Source: Verrucomicrobia bacterium IMCC26134 (GTDB lineage Bacteria; Verrucomicrobiota; Verrucomicrobiia; Opitutales; Opitutaceae). Taken from it: DNA of 64,000 nucleotides. The stretch covers positions 1,426,001 to 1,490,000 of the forward strand of contig CP011265.1 in assembly GCA_000972765.1 (NCBI GenBank). Direction: 5' to 3'. This document shows positions 34,796 through 42,554 of this stretch, piece by piece (positions within the stretch are counted from its first letter, which is position 1; each line of letters begins with the position of its first letter). Position numbers and translations under genes: made by a program. The notes beneath the pieces were generated by a model, which worked only from the letters and a program-made list of their open reading frames with translations, did no database searches and was not told where the DNA came from.

Positions 34796-35848
34796 TTACC
34801 GCCCGTTTGGAGTGGGTTTAAGGGCGTGCAGGACCTGGAATTTCTGTCCCATTTGCGCCGGGTGGAGCAAATGCATGAGCGCGCGTTTGCGCGGGCTCGA
34901 GGCTCCGGAGGACTCGCGCGCCAGGCTGGCGGCGATCCAGGGGCCTGCGTGATGGACGAAAAAAGCCTCTTGGGACTCGACCCTCGGTTCGAGGCAGCCT
35001 CCGGTGGCGAGCGCAGCGGCAAGCCAATCCCAGCATACGTGGGCGGTGAGATCTTGTTCGCCGGGGTGGGCGAGCAAGTCGTTGTGCTGGGTGTGCAGGC
35101 GGTAGGCGCGGGCGGTGCCCTGCGGAGTTTCCGCGGCGAGGGCGGCGAAGGTCTTGCCGTAATCGAAGGCGACAAACAGGCCGTGCCAATTTTGCGCGGC
35201 CAACCGGGCTGCGAGTTCTGCGGCGGCACGAGGTGCGTCGAAGAGATAGCCTTCCGGCGTGGTCTCGGCCGGTGGCAGCCAGGGTTCGGCGACCGGACCG
35301 AGATCGTGGTCGCTGAGCAGCCCGCTGTCTTGGGCCAGGGCGACTCCGAACTCGTGCCAGCCGTCGGCGCGCCGAATGAACCGGCGCACGGGTTGGGCGT
35401 CGAAAAGTTCGTTGGAGAAAACCACGCATGGCCCCTCCGGTTTAAGCTCTTCGCCCAGACGGAGCGTGCTGCAGGCGGCAAACGGGGTGGTCTCGAGTAG
35501 GGACAGCACACCGCCGGCGGGTTCGGCGCCGAGTTCGACGAAGGTGTGGGCGGCGGGGTCGAGGCCGGCGGCGGAAAGCAGGCTGACGCAGGCGGCGGCG
35601 ATCAGTTCACCGAAGATAGGCCCTAGGCTGGTGGCGGTGTAGAAATCACTTCCTGCCTGGCGCCCGACCCGGGTGCGCTCGCGTTGATAGTAACCGTGGA
35701 CGGCGTCATAGAGGGCGAAGTCCATGAACGCGTCGAAACGCAGCACCCCGCCCGGTCCGGCGAGGCGCAGGAAGGCGGCGCGAAACGCGGGATCAAGCGG
35801 AGCCGGAGTGGTGCCGAAGGACGGAGGAGGGGTGTTGGATGATCCCAT
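34796..35848 (-). CDS. MidA/NDUFAF7-like class I SAM-dependent methyltransferase
   Basis: This 350-residue protein belongs to the MidA (DUF185) methyltransferase family. The mitochondrial member NDUFAF7 methylates an arginine of complex I subunit NDUFS2; the bacterial target is less certain. Family blocks include FMDFALYDAVHGYY at about 39-52, SDFYTATSLGPIFGEL at about 65-80, the SAM-binding FVELGAEPAGG at about 101-111 and VVFSNELFDAQPVRRF. A later VAFDYGK block is also typical. The N-terminal Pro/Thr-rich 20 residues are variable. It starts only 33 bases from the divergent ctp gene, so promoters overlap. It lies downstream of nothing obviously related, and no complex I gene is visible. Confidence 0.83.
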   Translation of the reverse strand: MGSSNTPPPSFGTTPAPLDPAFRAAFLRLAGPGGVLRFDAFMDFALYDAVHGYYQRERTRVGRQAGSDFYTATSLGPIFGELIAAACVSLLSAAGLDPAAHTFVELGAEPAGGVLSLLETTPFAACSTLRLGEELKPEGPCVVFSNELFDAQPVRRFIRRADGWHEFGVALAQDSGLLSDHDLGPVAEPWLPPAETTPEGYLFDAPRAAAELAARLAAQNWHGLFVAFDYGKTFAALAAETPQGTARAYRLHTQHNDLLAHPGEQDLTAHVCWDWLAAALATGGCLEPRVESQEAFFVHHAGPWIAASLARESSGASSPRKRALMHLLHPAQMGQKFQVLHALKPTPNGR

Positions 35849-35881
35849 TTACAAAACCATGCGCATGGCCACAGTGCGCGT

Positions 35882-37225
35882 ATGTTCAAACGGATTCTTA
35901 CGCTCGGGCTCTGCGCGGTGCTGGGTTACCTCGTTGCGCTTGGCACGCTGGAGGTGGTCTCGGCCTGGGGACTGTCCGTCGATCGTGAGACGGATAACGC
36001 GGCGGCTCGGGTGCGCGAGGTGATGTTGCTGGTGAATAAAAACTCACTCGAAACCGAGAAGGTGAAGGGCGACGAACTTGCGGCGCGTGCGATCGCGGGC
36101 ATGCTTCAGCCGCTCGACCGCCACAGCGAGTATCTCGATCCCGAGTCCTATCACCAGCTCGAGGAGGATATCGGGAGTTCGTTCGGCGGCATAGGAGTGC
36201 AAGTCGAGCAGGACGGCGACCAAGTCGTCGTCGTGGCTCCGATTGCGGGTTCGCCCGGTGAGCGCGCCGGCATCCTGCGCGGCGATGTGCTGGCGAAGGT
36301 CGACGGCGAAACCATGGCTGGACGGAAGCTCTCGGAACTCGTCGGTTGTCTTCGCGGAAAACCGGGAACGACGGTCGTGCTTACGGTATTTCGGTATGAA
36401 GGCGCGCGCGCGGCTTACGTTGCGGCGGCGAACAAAGCGTCCGAAGTCAAACCGGCGGGAAGGGGAATAGAGTTCACGATTAAACGGGAGCTCATCCGCG
36501 TGGACAGTGTGAGCGACGTCGAACTCCGGCCGGATGGCATCGGCTACGTCCGGATCGTGCAGTTTGGCGAGCGCACCGGGGAAGAGTTTGGCAAGGCGCT
36601 GGAGGATTTGAAAAACAAGGGCATGCGGGCACTCGTGATCGACCTACGCAACAACCCCGGAGGTTTGATCACGGCGGCCGAGTCGGTGGCCGAACCGTTT
36701 TTCAACCGAAACGAGATGATCGTCTACACCCAGGGGCAGCGGGCGGACGACCCGTTGGAATATCGAGCGAAAGGCGGCGGGGTGCGCGTAAAGGTGCCGC
36801 TGGCGGTGCTGATCAATGGCGGAAGCGCCAGCGCGGCGGAGATCGTGACCGGGGCGTTGAAGGATACGCGGCGCGCGATTATCGTGGGTGAGAAGAGTTT
36901 CGGCAAAGGCTCGGTGCAGACTATTTTCCCCCTTCGGGACAAGGCCGCGCTGCGCCTGACCACCGCGCGGTATTACACCCCCTCAGGCTACGTGATTCAC
37001 GCGAAAGGCATCGAGCCCGATTTGAAGGTGACGCTGACGCCGGAGCAGGAAAAGGCGGTGTTCTTGCGCCGGTTGCGACCAGACGTCACGGATGCGGCGG
37101 AGTTCAAGGCGAAGTTTGGCGTCGAGCGGGTGGAGGACCTGCAGCTCGACGTCGCCTTGAAGGCCCTGCGCGATAAACTCGGCTCCACGCCGGTGGTGTC
37201 CGCTGAGCATGGAGGTGCGAAGTGA
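35882..37225 (+). CDS. C-terminal processing peptidase, S41 family
   Basis: This 447-residue protease is a Ctp/Tsp-type enzyme, probably periplasmic, that trims or degrades proteins from hydrophobic C-termini. It has an N-terminal membrane anchor or signal (FKRILTLGLCAVLGYLVALG), a PDZ domain (about 100-175, with GIGVQVEQDGDQ and APIAGSPGERAGI), and an S41 catalytic core. Ser317 (GGSASAAEI) and Lys342 (FGKGSVQ) are spaced 25 residues, as in the known Ser-Lys dyad. DLRNNPGG is present. It overlaps tsaD by four bases (GTGA), so the two are translated together. ATG 35882 has no clear Shine-Dalgarno sequence, but the signal segment supports it. Confidence 0.92.
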   Translation: MFKRILTLGLCAVLGYLVALGTLEVVSAWGLSVDRETDNAAARVREVMLLVNKNSLETEKVKGDELAARAIAGMLQPLDRHSEYLDPESYHQLEEDIGSSFGGIGVQVEQDGDQVVVVAPIAGSPGERAGILRGDVLAKVDGETMAGRKLSELVGCLRGKPGTTVVLTVFRYEGARAAYVAAANKASEVKPAGRGIEFTIKRELIRVDSVSDVELRPDGIGYVRIVQFGERTGEEFGKALEDLKNKGMRALVIDLRNNPGGLITAAESVAEPFFNRNEMIVYTQGQRADDPLEYRAKGGGVRVKVPLAVLINGGSASAAEIVTGALKDTRRAIIVGEKSFGKGSVQTIFPLRDKAALRLTTARYYTPSGYVIHAKGIEPDLKVTLTPEQEKAVFLRRLRPDVTDAAEFKAKFGVERVEDLQLDVALKALRDKLGSTPVVSAEHGGAK

Positions 37226-38265
37226 TCCTCGCCATCGAAACCTCATGCGATGAAAGCGCCGTCGCGCTGTTCGATCCGGCCAAAGGGCTCCGCGCCGAGT
37301 GGGTGCACAGCCAGATCGCGATCCACGAACGCCACGGCGGCGTGGTGCCGGATCTCGCGGTGCGTGAACACCTGCGCACCCTGGAGCCTCTGCTGGCGCG
37401 GGCGCGCGAGGCTTCAGGCGATTTCGCCGAGGTGGACCGCATCGCGATCACACACGGCCCGGGCCTTGCGGGCTGCCTGGCGATCGGTCTCGCCTCCGCG
37501 AAGGCGCTGGCTCAGGCGCTCGGCAAACCCCTCGCGGGAGTGAACCACCTGCGCGGGCACGTTTTTTCACCCTTCATCGGGCTGCACGCGCGACAACCGG
37601 CGGCCTTCGAGCGGGAGCTGGCGGGCTTGCTCCCTCATCTCGCGCTGGTCGTTTCGGGAGGCAACACCCTGCTGGCGACGCTCGACGAGAACAGGCACAT
37701 CTCCGTGCTCTCAACCACACGCGACGACGCGGCGGGTGAAGCCTTGGACAAAGGGGCGAAACTCCTCGGTCTCGGCTATCCCGGCGGACCCTTGGTGGAG
37801 CGCCTCGCGGCCGGTGGCCGGCCCGATGCGTATGATTTCCCGCGCGGGCTCGGGCCCAAGGCGGAACTCGATTTTAGCTTTTCGGGACTCAAAACCGCCC
37901 TGCGCTACCAGCTGGAGAAAATGCCCCCGGCCGAGATCGAGGAACGCAAGGCCGACCTTTGCGCCAGTTATCAGCAGGCGGTGATGGATGCGTTGGCCAG
38001 AAAGACTGCGGCTGCGCTTTCGCGAGGAGCTTACCGCAGCGTCGGGCTGTCCGGTGGAGTGGCCAATAATCGAGGACTGCGCACCATCCTTGGCGATCTG
38101 GCCTTGCGGCGCGGTTTGCCCCTGTTGGCGGCGGAGCCCAAGCACACCGGCGATAACGCGGGTATGATTGCTTTTGCCGCCTGGGCCGATCCGCAGGTGA
38201 TTTTCCAATCGTTGATGGCCGGGGGCGCGGCGCTGGAGATAGCCCCGGGGCTTGAGCTGGCTTAG
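37222..38265 (+). CDS. tsaD: tRNA N6-adenosine threonylcarbamoyltransferase TsaD
   Basis: TsaD transfers the threonylcarbamoyl group from TC-AMP to A37 of tRNAs that read ANN codons, working with TsaB and TsaE. The 347-residue protein has the ASKHA fold, the metal-binding His109 and His113 in VNHLRGHVFSP, SGGNTLL near 153-159, and the C-terminal HTGDNAGMIA block. The start is GTG at 37222, inside the ctp stop; no ATG alternative gives the conserved ILAIETSCDE N-terminus. Length is normal. TsaB and TsaE are not in the window. Confidence 0.95.
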   Translation: MILAIETSCDESAVALFDPAKGLRAEWVHSQIAIHERHGGVVPDLAVREHLRTLEPLLARAREASGDFAEVDRIAITHGPGLAGCLAIGLASAKALAQALGKPLAGVNHLRGHVFSPFIGLHARQPAAFERELAGLLPHLALVVSGGNTLLATLDENRHISVLSTTRDDAAGEALDKGAKLLGLGYPGGPLVERLAAGGRPDAYDFPRGLGPKAELDFSFSGLKTALRYQLEKMPPAEIEERKADLCASYQQAVMDALARKTAAALSRGAYRSVGLSGGVANNRGLRTILGDLALRRGLPLLAAEPKHTGDNAGMIAFAAWADPQVIFQSLMAGGAALEIAPGLELA

Positions 38266-38319
38266 CCTGGAGACGGCAGTCGGAGCGAAGCACAGCCTCG
38301 TATTCGGCGCCCTCGGCAA

Positions 38320-38736
38320 TCAGCGGTAGTAGAAAAGATAGATTCCCATCACGGCGGCGGTGCAAAGTAATGCGAAGGCAACGGCGAGCAGCAGGCAGCT
38401 GCGGCGGGTGGCTTGCGGGGTGTCGGTGCTCTGGGCGCGATAGCTTTCGAGCACGGAGTCGGCCAGGGCGTTGGCGCGTGCGAGGGCTGCGGGGTCGGCC
38501 TCGATCAGTTTACCAGTAAACTCCGGGCCGGCTGGAGCTCCCGGTGTGACAGGGGGCGCGATCGCGGTCGCAGCCGGCAATGCAGGCGGTGTTGAGCCAG
38601 ATGGCGAGGCGGTCAGGGGAGCAGCCTGCAGGGTCGAGACAGCCTCGGCGGCGGTGATTTCCGTATCCAGCCAGATGAGGTGTTCGGCGAGTTGCTGACG
38701 CTGGCGAAGTAAAGTGGCGAGGCGTTCTGAAGGCAT
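38320..38736 (-). CDS. Small membrane-anchored hypothetical protein
   Basis: This 138-residue protein has a soluble N-terminus with a coiled-coil-like stretch (SERLATLLRQRQQLAEHL), a Pro/Ala/Thr-rich middle and one C-terminal transmembrane helix (SCLLLAVAFALLCTAAVMGIYLF), ending YYR. The topology is that of a tail-anchored inner-membrane protein with its N-terminus in the cytoplasm. I start it at ATG 38736, the only ATG; a TTG at 38757 is less likely. It lies 55 bases beyond tsaD on the opposite strand and just downstream of the rpmA terminator. The family is not one I recognise. Confidence 0.55.
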   Translation of the reverse strand: MPSERLATLLRQRQQLAEHLIWLDTEITAAEAVSTLQAAPLTASPSGSTPPALPAATAIAPPVTPGAPAGPEFTGKLIEADPAALARANALADSVLESYRAQSTDTPQATRRSCLLLAVAFALLCTAAVMGIYLFYYR

Positions 38737-38785
38737 GCGGGGGGAGGGTAACTGCAACGAACGCTGGCGCAGGTGCGGGACTTGG

Positions 38786-38822
38786 TAAATAAAAAGCGCC
38801 GGTTCCGAGAAGGAACCGGCGC
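38786..38822 (-). terminator. Intrinsic terminator of rplU-rpmA
   Basis: An 11-bp perfect stem (gcgccggttcc at 38796-38806 with ggaaccggcgc at 38812-38822) encloses a 5-base loop. On the minus strand it is followed by TTTTTATTTA (38795-38786). This is a textbook rho-independent terminator 22 bases beyond the rpmA stop. Confidence 0.92.
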
Positions 38823-38844
38823 GGGAAAAGCGACCGAAGGCAGA

Positions 38845-39099
38845 TTAGGCCTGAACGGCGGGAACGACGTTCACCTTGCGGTGGGGTTTGTCGTATTGAA
38901 CAACGCCGTCCTTGAGGGCGAAGAGGGTCCAATCACGGCCGATGCCGACATTGGCGCCGGCATGCAGCTTGGAGCCGCACTGACGGACGATGATGTTGCC
39001 GGCGATAGCGACCTCGCCGCCGAACAGCTTGATGCCGCGACGCTTCGATTGGCTCTCGCGGCCGTTGCTGGTTGATCCTGCACCTTTTTTATGCGCCAT
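38845..39099 (-). CDS. rpmA: Large ribosomal subunit protein bL27
   Basis: Ribosomal protein L27 lies near the peptidyl-transferase centre of the 50S subunit. The 84-residue product starts [16 protein letters not shown] without the Firmicutes-type cleaved leader, and shows the conserved [29 protein letters not shown] and [10 protein letters not shown] blocks. Its length is normal. It is the second gene of rplU-rpmA with a 50-base gap, and ends before a strong terminator. The usual third gene, obgE, does not follow. Confidence 0.98.
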   Translation of the reverse strand: MAHKKGAGSTSNGRESQSKRRGIKLFGGEVAIAGNIIVRQCGSKLHAGANVGIGRDWTLFALKDGVVQYDKPHRKVNVVPAVQA

Positions 39100-39149
39100 G
39101 ACTTAGGTTCTCCGTTTTGAAGTTGTGGTTAAGTTAAAGAGGCGGGCGC

Positions 39150-39464
39150 TTAGACGGAAATGGTCTCGATCTTGATGACGGAGAGTTCCTGGCGATGGCC
39201 CTGCTTGCGGCGATAACCCTTACGCTTGCGCATTTTGAAAACGACGATCTTGGGACCGCGTTTGTTTTCGAGGATCTTGGCGGTGACCTTAGCACCCTGA
39301 AGGGTGGGGGTGCCGACCTTGAACGCGGCGCCTTCGCCGGAGGAAAGCACCTCGGTGATTTCAACGATGGAGCCGGCTTCGGTGTTGGGATAGCGGTTTA
39401 CGAATAGCACGTCGCCTTCGCTGACGGCGAACTGCTGTCCCTGAGTTTTGATGGTCGCTTTCAT
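39150..39464 (-). CDS. rplU: Large ribosomal subunit protein bL21
   Basis: Ribosomal protein L21 binds 23S rRNA in the 50S subunit. The 104-residue sequence begins [18 protein letters not shown] and ends with the basic [16 protein letters not shown] signature. It precedes rpmA in the usual order. Its promoter must lie in the 131 bases shared with the divergent gene at 39596. I see no purine-rich Shine-Dalgarno sequence before its ATG, and I cannot assign a leader structure. Confidence 0.97.
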   Translation of the reverse strand: MKATIKTQGQQFAVSEGDVLFVNRYPNTEAGSIVEITEVLSSGEGAAFKVGTPTLQGAKVTAKILENKRGPKIVVFKMRKRKGYRRKQGHRQELSVIKIETISV

Positions 39465-39595
39465 TGCTTAAAAAGGAAGAACAAAGGGTTTTCGGATGCA
39501 GGTGTGCAAGGACAATTTAGGAAAATGTGATAATCTCCGTCGCGAAAGGGCTTTCCCCTTGGCCAACACGGGGTGGATTGGGCAGGATTTGGAGC

Positions 39596-40273
39596 ATGAT
39601 AACCCTATCTAGAGCTTGGCTGCGCAAGGCTGGTTTCGTTTCGGCCCTTGCGGCGCTGAGTGCGGGGCCCGCGCTCGCTCGTCTGGGTGACTCACCGGAG
39701 CAAATGGCAGGCAGAATCCTACAGCCGAATGTCGGTAAAAACTTTTCCTGGCCCAAGGACATGACCGAGCGGGAGCGTAGCAGGCAGGAAAACGAAAATC
39801 CGCTCAAGCCCCACACCTACCTGCTGCCTGCCGGCCCGGGTGAGTGGCAGGAACAGATCTTTTGGAAGAGCGCGGTCAAAAGCCATCTGAGCAATGAGAG
39901 CGGCTGGCGCATCCATGCCTATTATTACAAGGGGCGTTCGGCGGTGGAACTCTACCGCAGGACGGGCGATACGTTGAACGATTTCGAGGTTGCCGCCATC
40001 CTCGGGCGCATGCGCGGCAGCGACACCTGGCGCAGGGTGGAGCGCAAGGAGAACGGTCCCACCGTCATCGGCTACGATTTTGAACTGGGTGAGGCAAACG
40101 CGCCTGTGCTGCGCGCGCGGAAACAGGGCGACTGGCTGGTGGTTTTCAACGCGCGCTTCGACGCATTCCTGCTCGAGCGAAAGATGCGTTGGGACGAAAC
40201 CGAGGCGGTGCGCAAGGAGGCCGAGCGCAAGACCCAGGCCGAGAAGGCTCCGGAAAGCGTCGAGGGAATCTGA
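39596..40273 (+). CDS. Exported hypothetical protein
   Basis: This 225-residue protein has a clear signal peptide (AWLRKAGFVSALAALSAGPALA) after ATG 39596; a longer frame from 39527 would bury it. The mature protein is polar, with IFWKSAVKSHLSNESGWRIHAYYYKGRSAVELYRR-type segments suggesting beta strands, and a charged C-terminal helix (EAVRKEAERKTQAEKAPES) that may be disordered or coiled. I do not recognise the family. It is probably periplasmic. It is divergent from rplU and faces the RidA-like gene tail to tail. Confidence 0.6.
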   Translation: MITLSRAWLRKAGFVSALAALSAGPALARLGDSPEQMAGRILQPNVGKNFSWPKDMTERERSRQENENPLKPHTYLLPAGPGEWQEQIFWKSAVKSHLSNESGWRIHAYYYKGRSAVELYRRTGDTLNDFEVAAILGRMRGSDTWRRVERKENGPTVIGYDFELGEANAPVLRARKQGDWLVVFNARFDAFLLERKMRWDETEAVRKEAERKTQAEKAPESVEGI

Positions 40274-40321
40274 GGCCCTGGGGCGGGCGTTTCGCTTGGG
40301 AGGACGAAGTAACCTAATCGG

Positions 40322-41461
40322 TCACTTTGTCTGGGGCGCGGGCATCATGGTCTCGGCGTCGGCTTCGAGTTCAAAGAGCAGGTCGTCGCGACTCATATCG
40401 CAGTGGAGCTGGATACAGGGCAGATTTATCACGCGGTGATCATGGCACCAGTTCTCAAAGGCGTGCACGGAATCGGGGGATTTAAAGTAGGCGATACTGC
40501 GGTTGATGTCGCTCCAGTTCATGCCGCGGGAACCAAGAATCGCCGAGATGACCCGCATGGTGAGCCAGATTTGTGAGTTGAGTTCGCCTTTCCACGCGGT
40601 CGCGCCGCCCGGTTCGATGCTGGCGGTGCCGGAGATGAGCAGGCGGCGGGAGCCCCCGAGCTGGAGCTCCATGGCGCGGCTGAAAGTGCTGCCGCAGCCG
40701 GGCGCGGGACATTGCAAGGGGGAGCTGATCACCCGGGCGCCGCGGCCGTCCGGGCCCGGCCGGACAGCGAGGCCGGCGAGGACTAGGGCGGAGCCGGCCG
40801 TATTGGAGGCGCTGATACCGGTGCTGGCGGGCGGCGCTCCGGTGTGGAAATGAACTTCGCTGTAGAGCGCGGAACGGGCGCGGTTGAACGCGTCACGCCA
40901 GGCGGGCAGATCGCGGGTGTAGCACCAGGTGCGGACGAGGTCACCGAGCTCGAAGCCGGCGGCGAGCAGGGCGCGCTCAAGGGCGCGAAACGCCTGCGTG
41001 GTCTGGACGTCACGCGCGGCACCGGGATCGTCGGGCAGCGCTCCGCCGGCCCAGCACAGGCTCATGCCGCCGACCTTGTAACATGACGCCACGACACGAC
41101 CGCCCAGCACCACCGGCGTGACGGGCCCCTCGCGCAGCGCGAAGGCCTGCACTCCCGCGAGAGGCGCACCGTGGCAGGCGGCACCCTCGATCCACAGCAC
41201 CGGCCAAGAGGCCTCGCCGAGTATGTTTCTCATGGCGTTATCGATCATCGGTCGGGCGGCGATAGACCCGAAAATCATCAGGCCGATGGGAGTCGCCCGG
41301 GCTACGCGAAGACGGAAGGCCAGCCGTTGGAAAACCGACACCGGCCCGTCGTTGCTTTGCGCGGCTTCGGAGAAGACCGATTCCCTCGCGGTGGAAAGCG
41401 GCGGTGTCGCTCCGTTTCCGATCACGCCGCAAGGCGATTGAGTGGTGAGGAGGGTCGGCAT
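40322..41461 (-). CDS. Tandem RidA/YjgF-fold protein, chorismatase-like
   Basis: This 379-residue protein contains two RidA/YjgF-like domains. The first (about 135-225) has QTTQAFRALERALLAAGF and DLVRTWCYTRDL; the second (about 270-370) has SGTASIEPGG and a GMNWSDINRSIAYFKSP block. This double arrangement and length recall the FkbO/Hyg5/XanB2 chorismatases, which hydrolyse chorismate to hydroxybenzoate-type products. It also resembles RidA-like enzymes that deaminate reactive enamines. I cannot confirm the chorismatase active-site residues. ATG 41461 gives the longest protein; a start near residue 61 would still keep both domains. No aryl-polyene or ubiquinone gene is adjacent, so its pathway is unclear. 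Confidence 0.62.
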   Translation of the reverse strand: MPTLLTTQSPCGVIGNGATPPLSTARESVFSEAAQSNDGPVSVFQRLAFRLRVARATPIGLMIFGSIAARPMIDNAMRNILGEASWPVLWIEGAACHGAPLAGVQAFALREGPVTPVVLGGRVVASCYKVGGMSLCWAGGALPDDPGAARDVQTTQAFRALERALLAAGFELGDLVRTWCYTRDLPAWRDAFNRARSALYSEVHFHTGAPPASTGISASNTAGSALVLAGLAVRPGPDGRGARVISSPLQCPAPGCGSTFSRAMELQLGGSRRLLISGTASIEPGGATAWKGELNSQIWLTMRVISAILGSRGMNWSDINRSIAYFKSPDSVHAFENWCHDHRVINLPCIQLHCDMSRDDLLFELEADAETMMPAPQTK

Positions 41462-41648
41462 GGCGGGTAAGGAGCAGACTTTTATGATAGGGGACGCCGG
41501 ATGCGTGCGTTACGCCTAGTGAGACGCTTGACTCTGGCATGGCGGTTACCGCGGGCGGCCTTTCACGGCCGGTTCAAAGGGGGCTAGAACGGGACTGGAT
41601 AGGGCGAATTAGCCCCTCTTACTTCGGCACCGCGGGGGAGCCGTGACA

Positions 41649-41672
41649 GCGCGGCCAAATGAGCGGCCGCGC
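41649..41672 (-). terminator. GC-rich hairpin downstream of the small-paralogue cluster
   Basis: GCGCGGCC (41649-41656) pairs with GGCCGCGC (41665-41672) around an 8-base loop, seven bases beyond the stop of the gene at 41680. There is no T-run on the minus strand, so it may act as a transcript-end stabiliser or a weak terminator. Confidence 0.5.
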
Positions 41673-41679
41673 GGGGCGT

Positions 41680-42096
41680 TCAGAGCAAGGTCGCTCTGGG
41701 GGTGCCGTCGGCGGCGAAGGTTTCCAGTTTTTGCACGCTTAAGTGGGCGCTCTGGCAGCCGAGGAGCGTGCGCACGGCCTCGAACTCGAAGTGTTCCTCG
41801 ATGATGACTTTTGAAAACTGCTGGTAGGTCACGCGGTAGCCTGCTTCGCCGGCTTCCAGACGGCGGAGTGAGTCGGCGGGTGATTTGGCCGGTTTGGGCG
41901 CCGTGGCGGCGGCCGGGGGCCGGGGATCGGAGGTCTTGCGCTTGCCGCGCCGCAGGGAGGGGATTTCAGGCAGGGTGAAGGGGAAGGGCTCGCCTAGGAT
42001 GCGCGACACTTCAGTCTCCGCTTCGTGGATACGAAGGAAGAGCTCCTCTCGCTGGAGAAGGAGTTCGTTGACCCGGATTTGTTGGTCTCTCCGCAT
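41680..42096 (-). CDS. Small coiled-coil-containing hypothetical protein, paralogue of the gene at 42105
   Basis: This 138-residue protein has an N-terminal helix rich in Arg, Glu and Leu (residues 1-35) ending in a conserved GEPFPF turn, a basic Pro-rich linker and a C-terminal domain with SKVIIEEHFEFEAVRTLL and a Cys. The helix plus GEP segment aligns with the upstream neighbour (ELIAERQ.AYDRIASLE..I...GEPGVFPF), so the two are divergent tandem duplicates. It starts eight bases after that gene. I do not recognise the family. With the LRV and FtsK genes upstream, it may belong to one transcription unit. Confidence 0.6.
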   Translation of the reverse strand: MRRDQQIRVNELLLQREELFLRIHEAETEVSRILGEPFPFTLPEIPSLRRGKRKTSDPRPPAAATAPKPAKSPADSLRRLEAGEAGYRVTYQQFSKVIIEEHFEFEAVRTLLGCQSAHLSVQKLETFAADGTPRATLL

Positions 42097-42104
42097 TGCG
42101 GGGA

Positions 42105-42497
42105 TCAGACGTCGGACTCTTCGTCGGCGGGCGCTTCTTCGTCGGAGCTCTCGTCGTTGTCATCGTCCGCTTCAGAAGGAGGCGGGGCGGCGGGTTCGCG
42201 GACGGGGGGTTTTTTAACGGCTGCGGAAGCGCCGGAAGAGCGTGTAAAGGTGTCGGCCTTGGGGTCGAGGCCGGCGACCGGGAGCGGCGGGGCGGGGAAG
42301 GGGAAGACGCCGGGCTCGCCGATGACGTCCTCGATCTGGGTCTCGAGGCTGGCGATGCGGTCGTAGGCGGCCTGGCGCTCGGCGATGAGTTCGTCGATAC
42401 GGACACGGGCTTCGAGCGCCTGGCGGAGGACGTCGGCTTCGGCCCCGAGGACGAGGTCGCGGAAGGTGAGGGCGGTGAGGTTGGATTTCTTTGCCAT
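42105..42497 (-). CDS. Small coiled-coil-containing hypothetical protein with an acidic tail
   Basis: This 130-residue protein starts MAKKSNLTALTFRDLVLGAE and forms a coiled-coil-like helix (about 20-60: RVRIDELIAERQAAYDRI), then the GEPGVFPFPAPP turn, a Pro-rich linker and a strongly acidic C-terminal tail (DDDNDESSDEEAPADEE). It shares the helix-GEP core with the next gene but has a different C-terminus. Acidic tails of this sort often bind basic proteins or act as DNA mimics, but nothing more can be said. It lies 57 bases downstream of the LRV gene. Confidence 0.6.
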   Translation of the reverse strand: MAKKSNLTALTFRDLVLGAEADVLRQALEARVRIDELIAERQAAYDRIASLETQIEDVIGEPGVFPFPAPPLPVAGLDPKADTFTRSSGASAAVKKPPVREPAAPPPSEADDDNDESSDEEAPADEESDV

Positions 42498-42554
42498 GAT
42501 GAAAAGTGGTTCGGAGAGGAGTCGCGAGAAGGACGTGAATGGTTTGGAAAAGGG

